Assembly: GCF_040207125.1 (NCBI RefSeq) | Contig: NZ_CP157940.1 | Coordinates: forward strand, 2,728,001-2,792,000 | DNA length: 64,000 nucleotides | Origin: Lacrimispora sp. BS-2 | GTDB taxonomy: Bacteria > Bacillota > Clostridia > Lachnospirales > Lachnospiraceae | Direction of reading: 5' to 3' | Program-made: the position numbers and the translations under genes | Notes under the pieces: generated by a model | Told to the model about the DNA's origin: nothing | Databases searched by the model: none | The model's input: the letters and a program-made list of their open reading frames with translations, nothing else | In this document: one piece after another, positions 15,830 to 24,433 of the stretch | Layout of the letters: every line of letters starts with the position of its first letter | How positions within the stretch are numbered: position 1 is the stretch's first letter

Positions 15830-16659
15830 CATACAATGTGCAGGGCACCTTTTTCATCAGTGCTCAGATTGATTTTTCCTTCAAACAGGCTTCCGTCTTC
15901 TGTAACACGGTATAGTTCTTCTTTCCAGATGATCCAATGGTTTTTGGCCATGGCACCGTTGTCATTTAGATAATACCATTTGCCGTCTGCCCCGGTTTTC
16001 CATGTGTCTTTTACCATATATCCGGCACCATCGAACCAGTACCAGTCTTCCCCATCCTTATACCAGTCGTTTGAAACATATTTTCCGGTATTCCCTAAGT
16101 AGAATTTCCATCCGCCCTCTTCTTTAATCCATCCGGATTTATGCTGGGGATCTTCTTCCAGTGCTGCTTTAAAATCATTCCAGGTATGCTGGGTATGATT
16201 ATATACGTAAGGGTTGGGGCAGATTTTTCCCGTTACATCATAGTGGCGGATTACATGATCAGCCGGAATATTGTACTGCTCCATCAGCCCTTTTATCAGC
16301 TGGACAGCGTTTTCTACTGTTGCAGCTTCAAAATACCAGTCCCTGCTTGTATCTGTCTGACTGCCATTGTTCCTGACACAAAGCTCTATTCCCAGGCTGT
16401 TGCTGTTGCGGCATTGCGGATGAGTATATGTTTTTGATCCGCAATGCCATGCAATATCTTTATCCTCAACGGACTGCCATATTTCTCCGCTGAATCCAAC
16501 AAAATAATGAGCGCTGGCCCCAATGTATTGGGAGGCGTAATATTTGCAGTTTGCTTCTGCGCCTCCAAGTGCCCCCACATAGTGGATTACTATATATTTT
16601 ATCCGGTCTGTCTGACCGTTGCTGTAGTTGTAGGGTGTCAATAGTTTGTGAACTTCCAT
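15829..16659 (-). CDS. Endolysin: N-acetylmuramoyl-L-alanine amidase with cell-wall-binding repeats
   Basis: Releases the tail particles by cutting the stem peptide from muramic acid. 276 residues: Amidase_2 domain at ~15-165 with zinc ligands His26 (IHYVG), His139 (IRHYDVTGK) and Cys147 (CPNP), Lys145 completing the active site; then Trp/Gly-rich choline-binding-like repeats from ~175 (GWKFYLGNTGKYVSNDWYK and similar). No signal peptide, so the holin at 16899-17315 is needed for export. Its ATG follows the stop of the 51-aa gene by one base, suggesting coupled translation. Last gene of the tail operon. Confidence 0.93.
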   Translation of the reverse strand: MEVHKLLTPYNYSNGQTDRIKYIVIHYVGALGGAEANCKYYASQYIGASAHYFVGFSGEIWQSVEDKDIAWHCGSKTYTHPQCRNSNSLGIELCVRNNGSQTDTSRDWYFEAATVENAVQLIKGLMEQYNIPADHVIRHYDVTGKICPNPYVYNHTQHTWNDFKAALEEDPQHKSGWIKEEGGWKFYLGNTGKYVSNDWYKDGEDWYWFDGAGYMVKDTWKTGADGKWYYLNDNGAMAKNHWIIWKEELYRVTEDGSLFEGKINLSTDEKGALHIV

Positions 16660-16660
16660 A

Positions 16661-16816
16661 TTAAATTCCTTCCCTTAAGCCAACAAACCCCATCTCATCT
16701 GCATCAAAGGATTCCCGGAAACGTTCAATTTCTGCGTAATCGGAATTCTTTAGATTTTCCTGTATTCCCAGCAGCACCATGTTTGGCATATCTTTTGTGG
16801 CTTCGCTTATGACCAT
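16661..16816 (-). CDS. Small protein between holin and endolysin (51 aa)
   Basis: 51 residues, acidic overall, beginning MVISEATKDMPNMVLLGIQE and ending GFVGLREGI. The ATG at 16816 has AAGGTGA five bases upstream; an in-frame ATG 30 bp earlier has no SD. It has no membrane segment. The tight stop/start junction with the endolysin and its place in the lysis cassette support a real gene of unknown role, perhaps a lysis regulator. Confidence 0.6.
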   Translation of the reverse strand: MVISEATKDMPNMVLLGIQENLKNSDYAEIERFRESFDADEMGFVGLREGI

Positions 16817-16898
16817 AATGTCACCTTGTCCTTTTTGATTTATCATATGATGGATTTGGTGGAGATGTACCGGGGGTGGGATGGGCTTCTAATTGGTA

Positions 16899-17315
16899 TT
16901 ATGATGTTTGTGATTTTTTGTTTAAAAGGTCTATGGCATTAATTAGAGCCGCTGGGAGAGGCAGGCCCATGAGGCCTGCATTTTCTACTATGGATATTAG
17001 CTCGTTTGCCATAAAGCCGATGATGACTGTGTCGCGTATGTAGGAGGTGCCTAGGGATAGGTCCAGGCGGTGGGCGATTAATACAAATAACAGGGTCATG
17101 CATTTTCTGCATAGACCTTTCCAGCCGGCTTTGGATTCAAGGGTGCCGGTTTTTGTTTTGGTACTCCTCTTAAAGATCCCGGCCACGGCCAATCCGGAAA
17201 GAAAATCAATTCCCATAAAAAGAATTAAAGTTCCTATCCCAGTATCCCACCCTCCAAATAAAGATACTATAAAGCTGCCTGCCACCCCCGCGGCTGTACA
17301 TAATGTATTTTTCAT
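16899..17315 (-). CDS. Phage holin (toxin-secretion/lysis holin family)
   Basis: 138-residue membrane protein of the Phage_holin_4 type: hydrophobic segments near residues 5-22 (AAGVAGSFIVSLFGGW), 27-45 (LILFMGIDFLSGLAVAGI), 75-92 and 100-125, with a basic loop carrying SKAGWKGLCRKC. It would permeabilise the membrane and let the amidase reach the wall. The start ATG 17315 follows the stop of the XkdX-like gene by 10 bp; in-frame upstream ATGs overlap that gene and lack SDs. Confidence 0.9.
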   Translation of the reverse strand: MKNTLCTAAGVAGSFIVSLFGGWDTGIGTLILFMGIDFLSGLAVAGIFKRSTKTKTGTLESKAGWKGLCRKCMTLLFVLIAHRLDLSLGTSYIRDTVIIGFMANELISIVENAGLMGLPLPAALINAIDLLNKKSQTS

Positions 17316-17325
17316 TCTCACGTTC

Positions 17326-17466
17326 CTAACTCTTCCAATATTCTTTTCCGACAATCTCCTGGAACTCATCTGCATTGATCCAGCGATCCACGGCATTCCG
17401 CACCATTTCTTCTGACCATAGACCTGAATCATAAAATTTTTTTACTTTATCGAAATTCTTACTCAT
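17326..17466 (-). CDS. XkdX family protein (46 aa)
   Basis: A 46-residue ORF with a strong SD (GGAGGTATAATACA before ATG 17466): begins MSKNFDKVKKFYDSGLWSEE and continues with VRNAVDRWINADEF and IVGKEYW. It matches the XkdX pattern (short protein, K-x-Y-x-x-G-x-W followed by V-x-x-A-V, I-T/N-x-x-E-Y/F). In PBSX-like phages and tailocins xkdX sits between the fibre genes and the lysis genes, as here. Function is unknown. Confidence 0.88.
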   Translation of the reverse strand: MSKNFDKVKKFYDSGLWSEEMVRNAVDRWINADEFQEIVGKEYWKS

Positions 17467-17470
17467 TGTA

Positions 17471-17779
17471 TTATACCTCCATTTCATATCCTGACATCAT
17501 AGACAGGTAAGATACCTGGGCATTCAGCGTCGGCACCTGCTGTTCTACAGCAGGAACATAATCGATTTCTGTTTCACTTCCATCCTCGCTTATGTGATAA
17601 AAAATTCCATCATGATATTTATCACCTATCTCACACGGATATTGTAAACAGTCAACTGCAAAAGCCTTATCTCCATAAGCTGCCCTTGCTAGCCAGTTTG
17701 CCTTTTCATAATTGTCACATACAATAACATTCTTTATTTCTTCCTCAAAAATTTGAGCAAATAACTGATGAACAAACAT
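17471..17779 (-). CDS. Tail-locus protein of unknown function (102 aa)
   Basis: 102 residues starting MFVHQLFAQIFEEEIKNVIV, with start ATG 17779 preceded by AGAGGAG; the longer frame overlaps the fibre gene and lacks an SD. The C-terminus (EQQVPTLNAQVSYLSMMSGY) is heptad-like. Similar small proteins lie between fibre and xkdX genes in clostridial phages. It could be a fibre-assembly or baseplate accessory factor; there is no recognised domain. Confidence 0.75.
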   Translation of the reverse strand: MFVHQLFAQIFEEEIKNVIVCDNYEKANWLARAAYGDKAFAVDCLQYPCEIGDKYHDGIFYHISEDGSETEIDYVPAVEQQVPTLNAQVSYLSMMSGYEMEV

Positions 17780-17799
17780 CTTAAAATTCTCCTCTCTTA

Positions 17800-19257
17800 T
17801 TATCCCCATCGCACAATACAGATACCCGAACCACCAGCACCACTGTATCCATTGTGATATTCAATATCTCGGCCGCCACCGCCACCGCCGCCGCCTGTAT
17901 TTGGTGTTCCGTGAGTTGGTGCCGATCTAAAACCACCACCATTTCCGCCTCCACCTGCTCCACCAGGTTTATTATTTCCTCCGCCCCCACCTCCACCAGC
18001 ATATAGGGTATTCCATGATTCTTCAAACGCTCTAGTTGTAGTATGTTGTCCAACGCCTCCATAAACAGGTGTATCATTACCTTTATATGAGGTTATACCA
18101 TCTGCTCCATCAGTTCCACCTGCTGTATCATAATGGTTCCTAAAACCACTGCTATAACTAGTAATATAATTCACACCTCCTCCTGATCCACCATTACCTG
18201 GATCACTGATTCCTGGTTTTACTCCTCCTGCAGCTGAGACTAAATTACTAAAAGTAGTAGTAGATCCACTATACGTGCCTGACTTTGAACTTTCTCCTCC
18301 GGCACCCACTGTAATTGCAAATTGCTGACCTGGAGTAACTGTAATATTTTTAAGTGTAGCAGTTCTCCCACTGCTTCCGCCTCGTCCAGCATCGCTAGAA
18401 GAGCTGCGCCCAGTGTCGCCTGAGGATCCACCACCTACACAAAACACATCAATTGTCCGTACTCCTGCAGGTACAGTAAATGTGCCAGAAGAAGTAAATA
18501 CTTGCTGACCTCTTGATGTAGTGGAAGCAGCAGTATTTAATGTATTTCCCCACATATCCGAAGGGTAACCAGACACATAAGCTGTAGCACTAAAATAATA
18601 AGTAGTACCAATTGAGGGCATCGTAACAATAACTTGTGACCAGCCACCAGATGTTGCATTATTACCATATCCTGTATAAATTCTAGTTCCACCAGTTCCC
18701 GGATATCCATTGGTAGAATAGTTAATAAATACTCCGCTAAAAGGTTTTCCTCCGGCCGCATACGGATTCTGCCATTGTAATAAAATTTGGTTTGTACTGT
18801 ATGCGGCCGCACTAAAATTTAATATACTGTGTACAGAAAGAATCCCTGTAAGTTTACTTCCATTCACCCAAGCCGTTTGCCCATTTAAAATCTGTGCTGC
18901 AGTAGCTGTGGCAGAAGTCTGGCTTGCAAGGCTATTTACCGTAACCTTACCTCCCCCATTGTGAAAACCGGCAGGCACTGTATAGGAAGCACCAGCATTC
19001 AAACTCAGGGACACAGCGCCATGGTTTACCATAGAACCCTTTCTCTTAATCTTTGGATTCGAGTTATAATATGTTTTTCCTTCCAGTACCTGACTATCTG
19101 ATACGTCACCGGTAAGCTCTAATGTACCTTCTACCACCTCATCCTCAGAGTCAGCTGTAATCACATTATACCCCTTTAATACCTCCGCCTTTGTAGCCGT
19201 GCATTCATCTGAACCAACTCCTGATCCACCGCTTCCGGCAATAATCACTTTACCCAT
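17800..19257 (-). CDS. Tail fibre / receptor-binding protein with glycine-rich tip
   Basis: 485 residues, probable host-recognition fibre. An N-terminal attachment region (~1-130, with KVIIAGSGGSGVGSDECTATK) is followed by a fibronectin-like middle (~135-245), then a glycine-rich C-terminal half: GGGSSGDTGRSSSSDAGRGG, runs of 7-8 Gly near residues 430 and 465, and the end GAGGSGICIVRWG. Glycine-rich tips of this kind form polyglycine-II bundles in adhesins of some tailed phages. The ATG at 19257 is preferred over an in-frame GTG six bases upstream. Overlaps the 19250 gene by 8 bp. Specificity would be set by the loops between the Gly stretches. Confidence 0.82.
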   Translation of the reverse strand: MGKVIIAGSGGSGVGSDECTATKAEVLKGYNVITADSEDEVVEGTLELTGDVSDSQVLEGKTYYNSNPKIKRKGSMVNHGAVSLSLNAGASYTVPAGFHNGGGKVTVNSLASQTSATATAAQILNGQTAWVNGSKLTGILSVHSILNFSAAAYSTNQILLQWQNPYAAGGKPFSGVFINYSTNGYPGTGGTRIYTGYGNNATSGGWSQVIVTMPSIGTTYYFSATAYVSGYPSDMWGNTLNTAASTTSRGQQVFTSSGTFTVPAGVRTIDVFCVGGGSSGDTGRSSSSDAGRGGSSGRTATLKNITVTPGQQFAITVGAGGESSKSGTYSGSTTTFSNLVSAAGGVKPGISDPGNGGSGGGVNYITSYSSGFRNHYDTAGGTDGADGITSYKGNDTPVYGGVGQHTTTRAFEESWNTLYAGGGGGGGNNKPGGAGGGGNGGGFRSAPTHGTPNTGGGGGGGGRDIEYHNGYSGAGGSGICIVRWG

Positions 19258-19684
19258 TATCACTCACTCCTCTCAAATACACGCTGAAATCTCCGGTCGG
19301 TTTCTTTTCTCCACAATAAAACGTTACATATCCATCTTCTGTTTCCCCATCAGTTATCATTCCAACCATTTTTCTTCTAAGCTTCACCTCTGCCGGAGAT
19401 AATTCCTTTGGAGTACATGGACTGATTACCGGGTTATCTGACGCTTTTATCCCAGTTACCGCAACCTTCTGGCTATATGGAATCATATTGCTCCAACCAG
19501 AGGCAGGAATAATGACCTCTATAGGCCGCTCATGCTGCTCCTGAATCTTCTTATTATAGAAAGTATTATTGAAAAGCTGTTCTATTTCAAAAGCCATTTC
19601 CTGACCGTCTGCCAGAGTTTCCCTGTCCCACCTTCTGATTTCCGTGGTATATTCAGGCGGATTTTTTACATTGCAAAATATCAT
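19250..19684 (-). CDS. Tail fibre-associated protein (144 aa)
   Basis: 144 residues, start ATG 19684 with AAGGAGG upstream. Begins MIFCNVKNPPEYTTEIRRWD. A helical part to ~residue 55 is followed by a beta-rich domain (VIIPASGWSNMIPYSQKVAV) that resembles the small wall-contact domains found in clostridial phage fibre regions (XXIPASGWS...). Located between the collar-type fibre and the Gly-rich fibre in the operon. Exact role unknown. Confidence 0.7.
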   Translation of the reverse strand: MIFCNVKNPPEYTTEIRRWDRETLADGQEMAFEIEQLFNNTFYNKKIQEQHERPIEVIIPASGWSNMIPYSQKVAVTGIKASDNPVISPCTPKELSPAEVKLRRKMVGMITDGETEDGYVTFYCGEKKPTGDFSVYLRGVSDNG

Positions 19685-19696
19685 AATTAAACCTCC

Positions 19697-20092
19697 TTAA
19701 AAAATTTCATCCATATCATAAATCTGAGGGATGTCCGCATCTTTTCCTTTACGCATAAATGTACGATAGGCAACCAGATCGCCGTCCAAATCAAACAACC
19801 CCATTTCCGATATTTCTTTTCCTGTTAATTCGCCCTTATCCAGAGTAGCAGTAAAACGGCATGTCGATCCCGCATCAGTTATGTATGCATGCGTTTCTAT
19901 TTCTTTCATCATCAACTCATTGTAAAGCCCAATTTCATTGCCTGTTGTTGTCTTAGGCTGTCCGTTTTCATCCACGCCTCCGTCTCCCCATGCCATATGA
20001 GTGATCGTCGGGAGTGTTATATCCCCGGCATGAGCCTTGCAGAACTTCTTCCTGCCTGTTGTTGTTATTACTCCATTTGATGTTTTTGTCAT
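19697..20092 (-). CDS. Phage tail-collar fibre family protein (131 aa)
   Basis: 131 residues matching the N-terminal DUF3751-type domain of phage tail fibres: GVITTTGRKKFCKAHAGD, then ITHMAWGDGGVDENGQPK and KGELTGKEISEMGLFDLDGD. In many phages this domain heads a long fibre; here it stands alone, so the adhesin may be split between this protein and the 17800-19257 product. SD AGGAAGAG before ATG 20092. Confidence 0.82.
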   Translation of the reverse strand: MTKTSNGVITTTGRKKFCKAHAGDITLPTITHMAWGDGGVDENGQPKTTTGNEIGLYNELMMKEIETHAYITDAGSTCRFTATLDKGELTGKEISEMGLFDLDGDLVAYRTFMRKGKDADIPQIYDMDEIF

Positions 20093-20107
20093 TTTTCTCT
20101 TCCTCTC

Positions 20108-21025
20108 TTATAAAATTGATAAGCCACCATTTAACTTACGCCTACTATCTAATTTCCAAGTGCTATTCACTATATTTACGTTCATAACACGGGTAGGGCC
20201 TGCTGTCACCTGTTCCTCTGTTTCGGATGCAAAAGCCGCTTTCTCTTTGCATTGTATATCTCCCCTTAAATCAGTTCTAAATCTTAAAATATTACTACCT
20301 GTGGTAATTCGCTCCACAGTTACCGTAGGTACCTTTATTCGTTCTGCCGCTTGAACAAATTCAGGAACATTCGCCCCAAATCTGGATCTTATCGGATAAA
20401 AATCGATAAATTCTCCACTGTTATACCCATTCAGACTGCGGCTGCCATCGAATGACCAGAGATTGTCCAAATATAAATGCGGTAGATTATAGCGAGGATA
20501 AAAGCCTGTCCAGTAGCGGATTGAATTTTTACAAGAAGTATGAATATTATAATTTCCCTGATATTTACTTAAAAAAAACGTCTCCAAATTGGCTGGTATC
20601 ATTTCCCGAATCATTCCTTGAATACTTTTCAGGACAGTTATCGGTCTCTCCTTTACCACAAGCTTTAATTTATAAATATGATGAAAAATATATAATTCAT
20701 AGTCTTCACCTAATAAAGCCGTTAGCTGTTCTCCTAATTTACTCTTCGAGTAAGGAAGCTGGTAATTCCAATTTGCCAAAACTGCTGATCTTCTCTCATC
20801 AAGAGTAAATTGAGGCTCTGGTTTTAAATCCAAAAACAGCTCCCATTTCTTTATTCCTTGATAGTCTGCCGTCAAAATGAATCCAGCGTCCCAAAGATCC
20901 TGGCAACCATCATTAAGAACTTTGAATTCTTTGGCTTCTAGTTTGGCAATACTATCAAACTCAACAAATTCCTTAACATAGTCCGGGAAATAAGATTTCA
21001 AATCATTTTCTCTCCGATCATACAT
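20108..21025 (-). CDS. Baseplate protein, YmfQ/XkdU (DUF2313) family
   Basis: 305 residues. The N-terminal ~180 residues match the XkdU/gpI type that links baseplate to fibres (DAGFILTADYQGIKKWELFL, SKLGEQLTALLGEDYELYI). The C-terminal part carries two short W-x-(L/F)-D-x-x-R-x-L-N-G elements (FDGSRSLNG, LDSRRKLNG). The start is ATG 21025, overlapping the previous stop by 8 bp. The gene is visibly AT-rich compared with the tape-measure gene. Confidence 0.85.
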   Translation of the reverse strand: MYDRRENDLKSYFPDYVKEFVEFDSIAKLEAKEFKVLNDGCQDLWDAGFILTADYQGIKKWELFLDLKPEPQFTLDERRSAVLANWNYQLPYSKSKLGEQLTALLGEDYELYIFHHIYKLKLVVKERPITVLKSIQGMIREMIPANLETFFLSKYQGNYNIHTSCKNSIRYWTGFYPRYNLPHLYLDNLWSFDGSRSLNGYNSGEFIDFYPIRSRFGANVPEFVQAAERIKVPTVTVERITTGSNILRFRTDLRGDIQCKEKAAFASETEEQVTAGPTRVMNVNIVNSTWKLDSRRKLNGGLSIL

Positions 21026-22073
21026 GAATCTCACCCCTCACAGCTATTCTGTCTGGTGGAATTACATAATTTCCACTTTTCCCATTGATGTTTGTATCAA
21101 ACACATCAAGTATTCCTTCCACATCGAGCAGTTTGCTTTCAATTCTGGAAATCCTCACTACGTTTTCACTAACCTCCTGCCAGGATTTGTTTAGTTCTGC
21201 CAGATAGTCATCTATTGCATTACTGATATCACCAAAACACCGACTAGCATCATACCCTGATTGATATGCAATATTAGTTACAACAGATATTTTCTCCTCC
21301 TCTGCGCCAACTACTGTTACTTCATGTCCAATAGGTGCTAGTCCATAACCTTTTCCTTGATTCGGCTCTGGGTCAATTTCATCCTGTACTGTTTGAATCA
21401 AATCAGCAGTAGGAATACTATAAGATGAATCAATAATAACCAGCTTCACAGTTCCACCACCAGTCCATGCAGGAAAGACCTTTACCCCTCCCACTCCGGA
21501 AATTGCAGATACCTTTTCTTTATAATCTGCTATATTTCCACCATACGCCTGTGATTTTAAACTACTAAAATAGCGCTTACGAAATCGCTCTGTTTCTTCC
21601 TCATCTTCTCCAGGTATTAATAATTCCGTCAATTCTGCCTTTGTCAGCCCTTTTATATATTCAATAGGGATTAGCCTGCCGAAGTTGCTGTTTCCTGCTG
21701 CTCCTATTGTCTCGCATCGCATTCTATATTCACCAATACCTAATCGCTCTACAGCTGTGTAATTAAAAACATTTAATGAAAAACGGCTGCCTATAGGTAT
21801 TTCTATATTGAATTCTCCTTTTAATTCTGCAAAAGTAGCGGCTTTTGGTATTACTCCACGCTCTGCTGCCCTTCGAATTAAAAACTCTCGGCTTGCTGAA
21901 TCAGCAAACATTTCCTTTAAAACATGGTCCAATTCAATATACGTAATTGCAATTTCCGCTGCTGACGGAGCCAAAGCCGTGTAAATGATGGATCCTTCCC
22001 TCCTATCCAGATCTTTTGGAACTCTATCCAACATCCGTCTCAAAATAACTTCATACGTCATATTCTCATACAT
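21018..22073 (-). CDS. Baseplate J / gp47-like protein (XkdT family)
   Basis: 351-residue wedge component of the contractile-tail baseplate. Begins MYENMTYEVILRRMLDRVP, then RREGSIIYTALAPSAAEIA, the family signature, AAERGVIPKAATFAELKGEF, and AISGVGGVKVFPAWTGGGTV. The presence of gpJ and sheath genes is what marks the tail as contractile (myovirus-like). ATG overlaps the preceding TAA (TAATG). Confidence 0.93.
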   Translation of the reverse strand: MYENMTYEVILRRMLDRVPKDLDRREGSIIYTALAPSAAEIAITYIELDHVLKEMFADSASREFLIRRAAERGVIPKAATFAELKGEFNIEIPIGSRFSLNVFNYTAVERLGIGEYRMRCETIGAAGNSNFGRLIPIEYIKGLTKAELTELLIPGEDEEETERFRKRYFSSLKSQAYGGNIADYKEKVSAISGVGGVKVFPAWTGGGTVKLVIIDSSYSIPTADLIQTVQDEIDPEPNQGKGYGLAPIGHEVTVVGAEEEKISVVTNIAYQSGYDASRCFGDISNAIDDYLAELNKSWQEVSENVVRISRIESKLLDVEGILDVFDTNINGKSGNYVIPPDRIAVRGEIHV

Positions 22074-22474
22074 TAAATACTCACCTCCCTTTCCATCATA
22101 ATTTCACCATAAGTGGTATGAACCATAAACCTTACATGAAGGATCTTCCCATTACCTTCAAAGGAAAATGTATCAACACTCTGAATCCTGTCATCCTGCT
22201 GCAATGCTTCTTTGATTCTTTTTTTTATCTTTGCTTTTACTAGCCCTGTTGACTTCCCAAATAAGCCGTTAAGCTCCACACCATAATTCCAGCTATAAAT
22301 GAGCCAGTCAAACCGTTCTGTATTAAGAATACAGAAAACCGCTTGCTTTACCGCCTCTAAGCCATCTACCGTTCCGATTACCCGTTTTCTTTCCATATCC
22401 AATCGAAAGGTCTTTGACGGCACCTGTACCACCTTAAAATCCTGTTCTAAGATATTACCTGTTACCGGAAGCAT
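22073..22474 (-). CDS. Baseplate wedge protein, XkdS (DUF2634) / gp25-like
   Basis: 133 residues; FRLDMERKRVIGTVDGLEAV, then ILNTERFDWLIYSWNYGVEL and ALQQDDRIQSVDTFSF, matching XkdS and the gp25 wedge family that starts sheath polymerisation. Start ATG 22474 with AAAGGGGGTG upstream. Operon neighbours are the XkdR- and XkdT-type genes. Confidence 0.9.
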   Translation of the reverse strand: MLPVTGNILEQDFKVVQVPSKTFRLDMERKRVIGTVDGLEAVKQAVFCILNTERFDWLIYSWNYGVELNGLFGKSTGLVKAKIKKRIKEALQQDDRIQSVDTFSFEGNGKILHVRFMVHTTYGEIMMEREVSI

Positions 22475-22490
22475 GGCAACACCCCCTTTC

Positions 22491-22805
22491 CTACCATGTG
22501 CCTATTACCACGTACTGTTGTCCGCCCCTTTTTTGAAGCAAAAGAACCTTCTGATCAGCTTTTAATCCATTTTTCACGGCTACAGTCACCTCTCCGACCC
22601 CAGGAATATTCATCACTTCCCCATGATCTGTAAACTGCTTCGGCAAAATAACCTGGGATTTGGATAGGATCGTTTTCTGGTCAATTTGGATTTCAACGGG
22701 ATTTTCCTTTATTACAGTCCCCGGAATCACATCACATGGGTCTCCTGCTTCAACCGCCTGAATAACGATCCGCTTTATATTTTCAATCCATTCTACATCA
22801 GCCAC
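22491..22805 (-). CDS. Tail protein, XkdR (DUF2577) family
   Basis: 104 residues starting at GTG 22805 (MADVEWIENIKRIVIQAVEA), overlapping the XkdQ-type gene by 8 bp. OB-like beta-rich body (PVEIQIDQKTILSKSQVILP, GLKADQKVLLLQKRGGQQYV). DUF2577 proteins sit between the hub and wedge genes of PBSX-like tails and may contribute to the central spike. Confidence 0.88.
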   Translation of the reverse strand: MADVEWIENIKRIVIQAVEAGDPCDVIPGTVIKENPVEIQIDQKTILSKSQVILPKQFTDHGEVMNIPGVGEVTVAVKNGLKADQKVLLLQKRGGQQYVVIGTW

Positions 22806-23754
22806 TGATTTTCGCCCCCCTCAATGTCAAATCCATAGTATGTACCCCCTCGTCAATTTTATGGGTTGCAGACTCGACTACCAGATAATTTTTTATTCCC
22901 TCATCCTTTATATCAAGGAATACCGGAATCAGGCAGCCTGCCCGTACCCGGATATCTCCAAAGGCATCCTTGATGGTCAGGGTCCTGGATGGGCGATTAT
23001 ACAAAGTCAGATATGTTTCCGCTATGGCCTGGCCGTCTGCCCCTTTATCAATGGACTCATCTTTCTGGAGAATCCCCCATTTATTGATATTTTCTGTGTG
23101 CTTTGTCATATAGATTTCTCTTTGCTTTGTATCACTGTCGTCACAATACAGTTTGATCTGGTTGTAAGTATCGCTGTCAATGCTGACCTTATAGTCATAA
23201 TCCTGGGCTGTCTTGTCATCAATCATGATGTCAAGCTTCATGTTCTCCATATTTTTCAAAGTGAGTTTTCCTGCATCATCATAAAATGTAAACAGGTTTT
23301 TCGTATGTATCATTGCAAGATCCAGATTGTTTAAAATAATATCAAACAGCGTTTTATCCTTTTCTTTTCTGGAAATCCTGTCTCCCGTATCCTCTAATTC
23401 CCCCGTTTTCAAATGATAGTCCCTGGCTATCATCTGGATCACCTCTCCGGCAGTTAAATCCGTATAATTATAAGTCTCCTTATTTTTTAGATATCTAAGC
23501 TGATCGTAAGCGGTGACCTTCATTTCTCCATCACTGCTCCAGCTACGCTCAAAAATAAATCCAAAGAAAACAGGTTTCCCATCCACATCCAGTCGGAGGG
23601 CATTGCCCTCCTCGATCTGGAGGCGTTTGTCCGGGATCAGGGTAAAAGAACACTTTCCTGGCTGCCCTCTGCGCTGTGTTTCCCAGGTAATAGCTCCTTT
23701 CACTACCGGTTCGTATACGGTCTGACCGTTCTGGATATATAAATGTGCTTCCAT
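22798..23754 (-). CDS. Tail hub protein, XkdQ/YqbQ (gp27-like) family
   Basis: 318 residues: GRPVFFGFIFERSW-like segment (KPVFFGFIFERSWSSDGEM), TAYDQLRYLKNKETYNYTDL, TAGEVIQMIARDYHL and DAFGDIRVRAGCLIPVFLDI, the XkdQ pattern of the trimeric baseplate hub. SD AGGAGG before ATG 23754. It follows the LysM gene as in PBSX. Confidence 0.9.
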   Translation of the reverse strand: MEAHLYIQNGQTVYEPVVKGAITWETQRRGQPGKCSFTLIPDKRLQIEEGNALRLDVDGKPVFFGFIFERSWSSDGEMKVTAYDQLRYLKNKETYNYTDLTAGEVIQMIARDYHLKTGELEDTGDRISRKEKDKTLFDIILNNLDLAMIHTKNLFTFYDDAGKLTLKNMENMKLDIMIDDKTAQDYDYKVSIDSDTYNQIKLYCDDSDTKQREIYMTKHTENINKWGILQKDESIDKGADGQAIAETYLTLYNRPSRTLTIKDAFGDIRVRAGCLIPVFLDIKDEGIKNYLVVESATHKIDEGVHTMDLTLRGAKISG

Positions 23755-23764
23755 TTTCTACCTC

Positions 23765-24433
23765 CTATGGCATAGTGAGAACCTGTCCTGGATAAATAAC
23801 GTTTGGATTTGTTATTTTGTCCCGGTTCAGATTATGGATTTCCTGCCACCGGCTTCCGTTGCCAAGCTGTTTTTTCGCTATGGACCATAGACAGTCCCCC
23901 TTTGCAACCGTATAGTTCTTTACTGGCGGCGGCTCCCCCTGGCGTTCCCCTTCCTGCTGCCCAGACTCTATTTCCTGCTTCTCCTCAACAATGGTAAAAT
24001 TCATTATTTTAGTTCCATAACTTTTATATTCCTTCATTGTGAGGGAGACGATAAGATCAAGTCCTTCACTCACATCATCTGTAACCTTGTAATCTTCCAG
24101 AGTTACATCCATGCTGGTATCAAAAAGACTGTTGCCTCCCATCCCTTGCCGGATAACGGTAAATTCAAAGGGACTTTGGCCATCCTTTAACTCCTGAAGT
24201 CTTTCCAGAAAGTCCTCCGCACTGTCAATACTTCCATCCCAGACCGCACTGGGGTAATCCATTTGCGGAATGATTACATCAATGCTTATTTCGGCGAGGC
24301 CAAAGGATTTGACCAAATTGATTTCTTCTCCGTTTATCAGGTTTGCCGTCTTGTTCTGCCCGTTATACTTGACAGGGATCTTTTCCGGAGGCAGAGGGAG
24401 AAGCATATCGTCAATATAAACTTCATATGCCAT
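23765..24433 (-). CDS. LysM-domain tail protein (XkdP-like)
   Basis: 222 residues; the N-terminal ~150 residues are a hub-associated domain (PVKYNGQNKTANLINGEEI), followed by a Gln/Glu/Pro-rich linker and a C-terminal LysM domain (TVAKGDCLWSIAKKQLGNGS to NVIYPGQVLTM) for binding peptidoglycan or the tail hub. Start codon overlaps the tape-measure stop (TAATG). Confidence 0.92.
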   Translation of the reverse strand: MAYEVYIDDMLLPLPPEKIPVKYNGQNKTANLINGEEINLVKSFGLAEISIDVIIPQMDYPSAVWDGSIDSAEDFLERLQELKDGQSPFEFTVIRQGMGGNSLFDTSMDVTLEDYKVTDDVSEGLDLIVSLTMKEYKSYGTKIMNFTIVEEKQEIESGQQEGERQGEPPPVKNYTVAKGDCLWSIAKKQLGNGSRWQEIHNLNRDKITNPNVIYPGQVLTMP

